Source: Hysterangium stoloniferum (lineage: Eukaryota > Basidiomycota > Agaricomycetes > Hysterangiales > Hysterangiaceae). Taken from it: DNA of 64,000 nucleotides. Below are positions 32,791-42,302 of the stretch, in pieces. Position 1 is the stretch's first letter. Every line of letters begins with the position of its first letter. The position numbers were made by a program, and so were the translations under genes. The notes beneath the pieces were generated by a model. It did no database searches. It was not told where the DNA came from and saw only the letters and a program-made list of their open reading frames with translations. The stretch spans positions 1-64,000 of the forward strand of contig WHVD01000220.1 of NCBI GenBank assembly GCA_015178975.1. The letters are read 5' to 3'.

Positions 32791-34380
32791 CTGTGGCAGC
32801 TGAGGAAACTGCACCTGTCCCGGCCTCCACGGCACCCATGGCCTTCCTGGCACCTACAGTCTTGAGCACTCCTGTGATCCCTACGGCACCCATGGCTTCC
32901 CCAGAACCCACGGCCCCTCCATCTATTTCTCTGATTAATGCTGCAGCTTTTATTAGGGCTTCAAAAATGGACGGGTCCCAGGCATTCACTATCAACTTAA
33001 AAATTGATGAAGCAACTGGACATTTTTCAACACCAGTATCTGAATCTGAGCAAGCCACTGATCTAGAAGGCATCCTGGAGAAATATCATGACTTCGCAGA
33101 TGTCAGAGAATACGACTTAAAAATTGATCTCGAAGATGGCACCCAGCCACCCCTAGGACATATTTACCCACTCTCATCCACAGAACTTTCTGCAATCCAC
33201 AATTTCCTGGATGAACATTTGTCCATAGGTTTTATCCAACCCTCAAAGTCTCCTTTTGGAGCACCTGTTCTGTTTGTCAGAAAAAAGGATGGATCCCTTT
33301 GACTATGTGTTGATTTTAGAGGACTCAATGCTGTCACCAAAAAGGATAAATATCCACTCCCACTTATATCTGATCTGCTTGATGCTCCATGGAATGCCCA
33401 GATTTACACCAAAATAGATCTCAAACACACCTATCATTTGGTCTGGATTGCCACAGGTGACGAATGGAAAACCACTTTTAGAACCCATTATGGGGCCTTC
33501 AAGTGGTTGGTGATGCCCTTCAGACTCACCAATGCTCCGTCTGTTTTTCAGCGTTTTATCAATGACATTTTCTCTGACATGCTCGATATATGTGTCATTG
33601 TTTACTTGGACGACATTCTTATCTACTCCAAGAATCCTGCAGAACACGACAAACAAGTCTGTGAAGTTCTCCGGAGACTCAGACAACATGGTTTATTCAC
33701 GAATAGTAAAAAATGTACTTTTGACATGGACTCCATGGAATACCTGGGTTTCATGATGAAACCTGATGGACTCCACATGGACGAAACTAAAGTGCAAGTC
33801 ATCAAAGATTGGCCCAAACCCCGAAAAGTTAAAGATATACAATCCTTCCTCGGATTTGCCAATTTTTACCAACATTTTATCCATGGATATTCTGACATCA
33901 CAGTACCCCTTACCTGTCTTACATGTAAGGGTACTCCGTGGAATTTTAACGATAAGTGTCAAAAAGCTTTCAATCTTTTAAAACATTCTTTTTCCTCAGC
34001 TCCTATTCTGTCACATTGGAAACCAGACTTCCTGCTCATTGTCGAAACAGATGCCTCGGATTATGCACTTGGAGCCATTCTGTCTATCCAGGACTCTGAC
34101 AGAGAAGTCCACCCTGTGGCCTTTCTGTCCCAGACTTTCACCGGAGCAGAGCTCAACTATGACATTCATGATAAGGAACTCCTGGCAATTTTTTCAGCTT
34201 TCAAAGCATGGCGACACCATTTGGAAGGCTCAGGAACTCCTATTGACATTGTAACAGATCACAAAAACCTGGAATACTTTTCTACCACAAAACTTTTGAG
34301 CCATCAGTAGGCCCACTGGTCTGAATACATATCTATCTGCCTTCAACATGATTATCTGCTTTCGACCCGGCCATCTCGGT
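32791..34380 (+). pseudogene. Element 2 reverse transcriptase and RNase H
   Basis: RT motifs are all visible: [14 protein letters not shown], a TGA at about 33300, LCVDFRGLN in the following text, [13 protein letters not shown] and VYLDDILIY (YLDD box). RNase H follows with [13 protein letters not shown] and VTDHKNLEYF. The frame stops at TAG 34308 after LLSHQ, where element 1 has QAR. The coding frame from 33438 to 34310 is open for 290 codons. The enzyme role is as in element 1, but this copy is dead. Confidence 0.85.
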
Positions 34381-35788
34381 GGCAAACCTGATAACTAAAG
34401 CTCACCTTGACAATCCTGTGGACCCCGATCAACCTCAGTGGTCTCTTGATCAGCATGGTTTCATTAGACTTGACGATCGGATCTATGTACCGGACTCTGA
34501 CAGCCTCCACCTCAGGATCCTTCAATACAAACATGATCATCCACTCTCAGGACATTTTGGGTACAACAAAACTCTATCATTAATAAGAAGAGAATATACT
34601 TGGCCCGGACTCTGTGGATTCATTAAGCACTATTGTAAATCTTGCACTACTTGTCCCCACTCGAAATCTCAGCGACACAAGCCATACGGCCTTTTGAAAC
34701 AACTCCCGGTACCGGAACACCCATGGAATTCTATCTCTATGGATTTTATTGAACACCTACCGGATTCCAAAGGCTTTTCTGCTATTCTAGTCATTGTTGA
34801 CAGATTCTCAAAACAAGGTATATTCATCCCTACATATGATACAATTACGTCTGTGCAGTTAGCGGAACGTTTCATTATCCACGTATTTTCCAAGCACAGA
34901 GTTCCATCCCATGTGACTTCCGATTGAGGATCAGAGTTCGTCTCCCACTTCTTTAGATCCCTCAGGAAATCCTTGGACATGACATTACATTTCACGTCCG
35001 GACATCACCCGGAAGGCGATGGACAAACCGAACGCGTCAATCAGGCATTGGAACAATATCTCCACGTATATTGCAACTACCAACAGGACAATTGGAAATC
35101 CTTGTTACCACTTGCAGAGTTTGCTTACAACAATGCACCTTCGGCCACTACTGGTGTTTCTCCATTCTTTGCAAATAAAGGATATAATCCAAATATTACA
35201 GTACATCCAGAACAAAATCTCACCTCTGCTCGCACTCAAGAGTTCACCACGGACCTCCATGAGCTCCACAAGGAACTCCAGACTGCAATAAAGTCCGCCC
35301 AAGAGCAATACCAACATTCAGCAGACAAACACCAGATCCCGCCACCAAACTTCAAAATTGGTGATTGTGTTTTTGTCAAAGCTCAATTCTTCCGGACTAC
35401 CCATCCATCAAAAAAGCTTGCTGAAAAATATTTAGGTCCTTTTGAAATTATTGCACAAGTAGGTTCAGTCTCTTGGACTCTACGGCTTCCGGATAGCATG
35501 TGTGCGGTACACCTGGTATTTCATGTTTCTATGCTAGAACCTTGTACTGCTAACACTATCCTGGATCACATGCAATCTCCACCTCCTCCGGTCATTATTC
35601 ACGGAGAACCTGAGTTTGAAATCTCACAGATTTTAGATTTGAAAATTGATAAGCATCGACACACTTGTAAACTGCTTTACTTGGTCAAGTGGGCGGGTTA
35701 TGAGGGCACCGATGAAGAAACTTCATGGATTTTGGCCATGGAAATCGGTAATGCCACAGAAATCATTACTGACTTTCATACAGCTTAG
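34379..35788 (+). pseudogene. Element 2 integrase and chromodomain
   Basis: Compared with element 1, about 200 bases are missing near 34390, joining GGKPD almost directly to TKAHLD. The integrase zinc region (HDHPLSGHFGYN to CKSCTTC) and core ([12 protein letters not shown], a TGA at 34925, GSEFVSHFF) follow, then DGQTERVNQ with the catalytic Glu. A GPF segment and a chromodomain ([19 protein letters not shown]) end the frame at 35788. The stop falls directly after the second catalytic Asp. No LTR follows; an inverted gag remnant begins at once. Confidence 0.85.
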
Positions 35789-35799
35789 TCCAAGGCTTT

Positions 35800-37398
35800 G
35801 GATTGAGTTCCATCGTATTCGGGAAGGTCAGACCATTTTATCTTGATGTCGTTGGTGTTAAGAGAGATCTTCTTATCCTTAGGTAAGTCATCGATAGGCA
35901 TGCTGGCTCGAGGCTGCATTGGAGTTCAAAAGGGAGAGTTAGGTACTCCACCATGACGCCCCCCACATCCCAAATTCCCTCCATAGTCTGAGTTACTAGA
36001 GCTCCCAGATGAACTGCTAGGGGGTCCTCCTGGTGGCAGAAAGGGATTCGAGGAGATCGGCAGGGAATGGCGGGGATCATCTGGATTCAGAGATCCTCGA
36101 CCAGCAACCTGACCAGCTATGCCCTCGGTGAATGCGGTAGAGAAAGACGGTCAACCCCTGTTGGCGACTGATCAATTCCTAGTCATGGGTAGTTCATCAT
36201 CGAAGTTAGGCTTATCTGGAATTCATTTGAACACGACGCGAGGGTGATGAGTCCCCTGGTGGGGTGCGGGGCTGGGTTCCTTTGAGATTTCTTTCTCAAT
36301 TTCGATCGTATTCAAAGGCCGATGTGGCTGAGGTTGGTAGAAGGGAGTGTGGATTTCCATCCCCTTTTCCTTCCCCTTTTCCTGAAGACGGTCTGCGACT
36401 TGCATCCTCATATCCAATGGGAAGTCTTGCAAAATAACGGGACGATTGAGTGAATGAAGGAAACAAGTGTCGGGAGACCCATTTAGGTTACAAACAAATG
36501 AACTCACAGTGGAGATGGGCGAATCGGGCACTTAGATCGAGTTATTATAAGGGTAGAGCACTTCCAAAACCATCTTATTGAGTCTCCTCTGATTTCATCT
36601 CAACTGGCCCCTTAGCATAAAATATGTGAATGATGAATTTCGAGTGACCCCATTAAGAGATTCCTCCAACATTCGGATGTATATATACTGGTAGTCAACC
36701 TTGGGCACGATATGATCCCCACCAAGTAGGACGTGAAGGATTTGCAACACATCATCATGTGCACAGAGCGCTTCGAGGAATAAAGAGAACACTTCCTGCT
36801 TAAAAATCATCCTTCCTCCTTCCATAACAGAAGTAACCTCACTCGACCATTCAGGAATCAAGCGGGTCAGATCCTCAAGGGTTCCTGGTCGCATGAATAA
36901 GTCCTGTGCCAATAAGATGGCCTAATAATGACCCAACCAGACTGCTACAGTTACTGGTAAAGAAGCGTAATCCGTATTGTACTCCTCCATGAAGGGAGTA
37001 ATCTGATCTGTGGGGATTCAATTGGCGTAGTACATATCCCATTGTAAATCAATGGGCTCAGCATAAATCATATTACCACCAAAGAATTGCTTGAGGATGA
37101 CCTGCCTAGGCAGAAATGAGAGAACAGGTTCGAGAGCATGGGTAGGCTCGGCATTAGCTCCAGGAGTGCTCAACTGCCTGGTTGATGGATGTTCCTCATG
37201 TGGACCTGGGGGAGTATCCGTTGACGGTCCAGCTGCTGCTCCGGGAGAACTTCCAGGAGAAACTGGTTTTTGAAAAGTCAATGAAGACTTCCTCATAGTG
37301 ATGTTACAGGGTGGTTCCAGACTTGCAGGTCTTTGATGAGGTTTTGAACTACTCAGGGTCGTCAAAGATCTCAGTGTTTGGTTCTTGCCAGTGGTCAT
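35800..37398 (-). pseudogene. Inverted gag-like remnant of a fourth retroelement
   Basis: From ATG 37398 (MTTGKNQTLRSLTTLSSSKP) the minus strand reads nearly in one frame to about 35800, but is broken by several stops, mostly TGA. Visible parts are a Pro/Ser-rich start, QDLFMRPGTLEDL, FLEALCAHDDVLQILHVLLGG, a Pro-rich PQPHRPLN segment, a Gly/Ser/Pro-rich part (FLPPGGPPSSSSGSSSNSD), and at the end SDLPEYDGT, a phrase typical of the start of the gypsy gag domain. It is not close to the other gags here. LTR B lies 76 bases upstream of the ATG, so B may be its 5' LTR. The join to element 2 at about 35790 looks like a recombination breakpoint. Confidence 0.55.
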
Positions 37399-37474
37399 TT
37401 ACATGCTTTGAATTTAATAGTCGTAGAGTAACGTTTTCTTCGTAGGGAAAGAGCGGTCCAGCCCGGATCACCAC

Positions 37475-38106
37475 TATGAAGAGTGGTGGAAGTTCTAACC
37501 ATTCTATATACGAAGAATATCGACCGTTTAGGTACGAGACGTAGTTGTATTGACTGTCTAAGTCTAATACACTCTAAACGAGTATTGACTATTTAGTTCA
37601 ATATGTCTGAGTGAAGTAACTATCTAAGGTAGAGTAGATAGCTAAAACGAATAAAGGGAATCGACCATTAGGTGCGATTCCAAATGACTTCTTGAGTGTA
37701 GAAAAGAATAATGAGAGTCAAATGATAGAGTAGCGCAGATGTGGTCCACGCAGATTGAGATACAAGTGGAGTTTCGACTGGTACAGTTCGAAACTCTGGT
37801 TATGTAGATGGTTGAAGCCCATCTGTGACAGTCAAGATGATACCCCAATCACAACTTACAGGACACTAACTGTGTGTCTGGGTAAGTTGTGGTTGCGGGG
37901 TAAAAGTGTCTGAGTTCTAATTACGGGCACTAGAATACATGAGTCTGGCATGTATGCACCCACAAGAGTCGATGTACCACATACATAGGTCGTCAAACTA
38001 ATATAAGTATATAATAGAATAGAGAGAAAGAAGAAATAATAATGGGAATATAGTATGGGCTTATCCAGACTATATTTCCCGAGCATATTTCACCATACCT
38101 CTCACA
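37475..38106 (-). repeat. LTR family B, full copy (632 bp), possible 5' LTR
   Basis: Plus-strand ends are TATGAAGAGTGG (TG changed to TA) and CCTCTCACA. Read on the minus strand it is followed by G and then TGGTGATCCGGG, which begins with TGG as a primer binding site would, and then by the gag start at 37398. No five-base duplication is seen, as expected for one LTR of a longer element. Confidence 0.7.
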
Positions 38107-38482
38107 AGGACCCACATATCACTCTATATGCACCAGTTGTCAGACTCTGCCAGACCTGCACATCAACCTGTCTATATCTGACACTGTGTCTCATGTACCA
38201 GTTGTCAGACTCTGCTGGACCCACATATCAACCTGTTTATACCCAACTCTCTGTGCCCATCACCAGACTCTGACCAGACTCCTGGAACCCCTCTAACAGA
38301 GCACATCAACCTGTCTATATCTGACACTGTCTCATGCACCAGTCCTCAAACTCCACGGGACCCACATGTCAACCTGTTTATACCTGACTCTCTGTGCCTA
38401 TCATTGGACTCCGACCAGACTCCTGGAACCCCTCTAGCAGAGCATAGAACCCCATGCCTGTTATGGTCAAATGACCTGTCAT
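38107..38482 (+). repeat. LTR family C fragment, inverted twin of 7745-8190
   Basis: It reads ACCCACATATCACTC through CAAATGACCTGTCAT and is the near-identical reverse complement of 7745-8190 up to about 8120, including the internal duplication. Confidence 0.75.
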
Positions 38483-39791
38483 TGTGAAGAGTGGTGGAAG
38501 TTTTAACCGGTCTATATATGAAGAATATCGACCATTTAGGTATGACACGAAGATGTATTGACTATCTAAGTCTAATACAGTCTGAACCAGTATTGACTAT
38601 TTAGTACAATATGGTTGAGTGAAATAGCTATCTAAAGTAGAGTAGAGAGCTAAAACAAATAAAGGGAATTGACTGTTAAGTACAATTCCGAATGACTGCT
38701 CGAGTGTAGAAGAGAGTAATGAGAGAGTTGAATAATAGAGTAGCACAGATGTAGTCCACGCAGATTGAGATATAGATGGAGTTTCGACTGATACAGTTCA
38801 AAACTCTGATTGCGTAGATAGTTAAAACCTGTATGTGATGGTCGAGATGATACCCCAATCACAACTTAGGAGGATATCTGAAAACTATTAAGTATACCAA
38901 ATTCTAATATACTCTAAAGGTCATTCAAACATCTGGGATGTGATTCAAACATAATTTGGTTTTTAAAACTTTCAAAAAGTTTTAAACTCTCTCATACATT
39001 ACAAACTAAAGAATCTTTCTGGACATGAGTAGACAATGAAAAAAATTAGTAGTTTGAAACACTAATACTTTTAAAAAATAGATATCTTTAGATAGTCCAT
39101 TCCATGCATATGTATATCATTGGCACCTCTAAATACATATGTATTACTTTGGAATAGATCTGTCAATCTGAACAAATTTCTACTTGATTCAACATACCCA
39201 GAATATATAGGTAATTTCACTTAATAAAGAAGGCCATAGGATGAAAAATTTCCAATGACATCTCATATATTTTACTAGGAAATAACTACAGCTTAGTTTT
39301 TAAAAAACAAATTAACAACAAAAGTATTAGCAAGTATTTACATAAATTGGAAAACTATATACAATAGGTTCTATTAATTGACTCTGAATTATTTAGGGTG
39401 TAATATGAAGAATTGTTTCTTATGATTGGTGGTTAACAATATAATACTCTCAGAGGATATGCCACTATTTAAAGATGGATTTTTGTAGCAATTTTGCTTT
39501 TATTAGTAAACATTTGATATTATAATGATTATGGACAACCTCCTTACAGGACACTAACGGGTGTCTGGGTAAGTCGTGGTTGTGGGGTTAAAAGTGTCTG
39601 AGTTCTAATTACAGGTGCTAGAATACATAAGTCTGGTGTGTATGTGCCCACAAGAGTCGATGTACCGCATACATAGGTCGTCAAACTAAATATAAGTGTA
39701 TAATAAAATAGAGAGAAAGAAGAAATAATAATGGAAATATAGTATGGGCTCATCCAGACTATATTTCCTGAGCATATTTCACCGTACCTCT
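38483..39791 (-). repeat. LTR family B copy carrying a TIR element
   Basis: It starts TGTGAAGAGTGG and ends about ACCGTACCTCT, where element 3 begins. The insertion at 38869-39543 splits it. After removal of that insertion and one TTA it is the usual length of about 630 bp. Confidence 0.8.
38869..39543 (-). mobile_element. 675 bp TIR element family, copy 3 (inverted)
   Basis: It starts GGAGGATATC and ends GACAACCTCC. TTA stands on both sides (38866-38868 and 39544-39546). It is the reverse complement of copies 1 and 2 along its length. The empty site ACAACTTACAGG is present in the LTR B copy at about 37853-37864. Confidence 0.85.
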
Positions 39792-41144
39792 TGTAATGTA
39801 TTCAGGGGATTCTCTTAGATAGCTCAATATATGCTATAGTGTCACAGAGCTTCAACAATAAAACAAGCAAAGGTCCAGTAATTTAAATACTGATAGATTA
39901 ATGAGCTGCGCTATGAAGCTTAAACAACTCAAATCAATGCTTATTTTGATTATTGAAAGGTTCAATAGAACTGTGTATGACTCTTTTAGCAAATACAAGA
40001 ACTATTCCTTGAGAATAGGGGCTGGAAGCTGAATATATGCGCAGTAACTTGGCAGAGACTTGATATAAGAGCTTCGGATTCTTGTATGCTTATTTGTAAC
40101 TATTAATAGTTATTTAACAAGGTGTTAAATAATTTATTAATAGAGAAAATAAATTGTATTGGATTATCTGAGTGCTTGTACTTGATTAATTCAATAAACT
40201 TAGGGCTGGGCCTTGAATAATCTAGTATTGGCAGGGATTTCAGTAAGGATACTTAGATACTTATTAGGTTTATTATCTAATTAATAAGCCTAAAGGGTAG
40301 CTGTGAGGCTGGGGAACTTAGATGATTAGCTAAGTCCAAGAGTTGCTGACAAAGATTCAAGAAGCTGCAAGTGTAGGTGCTTGCAGTGAGTGTATCAGAC
40401 TAAGGCTATTATTGTCCTTAGGATGATTAGATAAGCTGGTGCTGTGCTGCAAATATGTGTGTGATAAGATGATTTTATTGGAAACTTAGCCCTCCTTATA
40501 CACATTTTGATAACTCAATGATTAGCTAACTATTTAGTTTATGAGGTCATTAGTGAGATCATAATGACCTCATATTCTACTCATTATTTACCCTTTGTTT
40601 AACATGTGATTCCCCTCTCTGAGACAAGGGTTCTAAGCTTTGGCTTGAACATGAAGGTTCAAGGCCGCGGTCCCGGGGACGGAAGCAAACGATGAGTCGG
40701 CGGAACCTAATAATGACTCGGGTAGTCACGTTCGTGACTTGTGTGACTCGGGTAGTCACATTCGTGACTTGTGTGACTCGGGTAGTCACATTCGTGACTT
40801 GTGTGACTCGGGTAGTCACACTCGTGACCTTTGTGACATCCCAACACCGGAGGCTTATCTAATAAGTCACATGACTTCAAAAATGCGCAAACTGAGCTGC
40901 AGCAAGTGCCGAAAGGTAATAACTAAGTAAATAAAATATAAATAATTAGTTAAAAATTATAATAAATTAACTAAGATATAATAGCATAATATGAGTTCAT
41001 ATATGCTATTATTATGCGAAGTTAAAAGGAATAGAGCCTATATTTCACAATAAAAATATAATAAAAATACAATAAATTCGAGAAAATATTGATAAATTCA
41101 AAGAAAATTAAGAGAAAATTATGAGATAAAGCTGATACCTCACA
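39792..41144 (-). repeat. Element 3 3' LTR
   Basis: It is 1353 bp, with plus-strand ends TGTAATGTATTCAGG and GCTGATACCTCACA. It contains a 30 bp array (40714-40833) and an AT-rich end. It matches 49667-50991. Confidence 0.9.
40714..40833. repeat. 30 bp tandem array in the element 3 LTR, four units
   Basis: Units start at 40714, 40744, 40774 and 40804 with TGACTCGGGTAGTCAC. The other LTR has three units (50590, 50620 and 50650). Each unit contains two small inverted repeats, GACT-CGGGT-AGTC and GTCAC-ATTC-GTGAC, so single strands could fold. Confidence 0.9.
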
Positions 41145-41276
41145 AAATCCCCTCTTCCTTTTGACTGAGTCATAATACTCAATCGCTTTCTGAGAATTAA
41201 ATAATACTTTGTTTTTAGACGAAAAATAAATAATACTTTTGTTTTAAATGATAAAAGAAATAAGACGCTAATCTAA

Positions 41277-42227
41277 TCAATTATCATAATCAGGAGAAAT
41301 AGGAATAACGTCAACTATTTCTTCCTGTTGATTAATTATTGACGATGAAGTTGTTGCTTGATCGCTAGGTGGGGAAAAATTGAAAATACTGTCAGTTTTA
41401 GAGCTGGATGGGGAAGATGGATGACTATATGCGTGTTGAGATTGTCCGGGAGTGGTTAGGCTCGTATTATTGACTGGAATAGAGTTGTTAGAACCATTAA
41501 GAATTTGGAAAACTCGTCTCAAAGCTCTATTCATGATAGAGAGATGAGCTTCTCCTCTCGAAAAAACCTTTGGGGCTCTCATCCCCCATATGTCCTCAAA
41601 AGTCCAATATTCCGGATCGATCTGGTCTTCCAAGTTCCAATTTTCACGCAATGCGTAGGGCAAAGGGGGAGAAGGATCGTCAGGCCATTTCCAAGTGGAC
41701 TGACTGCCTAGTCGCAGACTTCTGGCCTTTGCTTTATCCATCCAAGCCTCGAGTTTTAAACCGTTCTTTTGAAACGCATCGAACCATTGAGCTACAAAGG
41801 TTCTAGAACCAGTGACGAGCAATGGGTTTGTTATGAGATCTTGATGGTTTCCGAAAGGTGCAGGTGTTATACATAGTTCGCGAAACTTCCCCTCGGGAAT
41901 AAAATAAGAAATAGTAGAGTCGGAAAGGATAGGAGTGTAATTATCTGCTGCAATACAAGTCAATTTAACGTTCGAGAGATGATACTCCCAAAGATAATAC
42001 GCCAGAGACTCTCGAATGCGATAGACTCTGACTCCATTGTATTCAATAGGAATCCAATCGTATTCGTTAAGTCGATAATGTAGTGGTTTTCGAGTCGGAT
42101 AAAGTGTATGGGAAGCTAGTACTTCGTTTTGCGAAGGTTTCCCTTCAACGATTTTGATAGAATAGTCCAATTCGGTGACTGGGGAGAGTTCCATATGAAA
42201 TTTTAAACTTTTTTGATGTGGAAACAT
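41277..42227 (-). CDS. Element 3 extra ORF downstream of pol, unknown function
   Basis: An unbroken 316-codon frame lies between the end of pol and the 3' LTR, on the same strand as pol. It starts MFPHQKSLKFHMELSP. Aromatic-rich text follows (NEYDWIPIEYNGVRVYRI, YYLWEYHLSNVKLTCIAADN), then QWFDAFQKNGLKLEAWMDKA, MNRALRRVFQILNGSNN, and a Ser/Pro-rich tail ending SPDYDN. I see no signal peptide or membrane segment, so an envelope protein is unlikely despite the position. I do not recognise it. It is intact while gag and pol are shifted, which may point to selection or to chance. It could resemble accessory proteins of other fungal gypsy elements; a search would decide. Confidence 0.6.
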   Translation of the reverse strand: MFPHQKSLKFHMELSPVTELDYSIKIVEGKPSQNEVLASHTLYPTRKPLHYRLNEYDWIPIEYNGVRVYRIRESLAYYLWEYHLSNVKLTCIAADNYTPILSDSTISYFIPEGKFRELCITPAPFGNHQDLITNPLLVTGSRTFVAQWFDAFQKNGLKLEAWMDKAKARSLRLGSQSTWKWPDDPSPPLPYALRENWNLEDQIDPEYWTFEDIWGMRAPKVFSRGEAHLSIMNRALRRVFQILNGSNNSIPVNNTSLTTPGQSQHAYSHPSSPSSSKTDSIFNFSPPSDQATTSSSIINQQEEIVDVIPISPDYDN

Positions 42228-42302
42228 TTTCTTTTACTAGAATATATAAGAATGAAAGAAATAACAGCGCATATAGGGTGCATATATTGATGTTTTGGTT
42301 AT

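Larger units (their letters stand above)
28541..35788 (+). mobile_element. Ty3/gypsy chromodomain retroelement (element 2), decayed and invaded
   Basis: Gag, CCHC knuckle, protease, RT, RNase H, integrase and chromodomain are all present in order, and closely parallel element 1. It has no LTR of its own at either end. Three solo LTRs lie inside gag and its end (28985-29808, 29827-31133 and 31695-32098). It has several in-frame stops and a deletion of roughly 200 bp near 34390. CpG is scarce compared with element 1, as expected after methylation-driven C-to-T decay. Confidence 0.85.

Noticed and set aside
38055..38273. Open frame with repeated text in LTR C, also at 7931-8176 on the other strand
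   Set aside because: It is the duplicated block of an LTR fragment, found twice in the window, with no gene features.
41277..42227. Envelope gene of an errantivirus-like element
   Set aside because: No signal peptide, cleavage site or transmembrane segment is visible.
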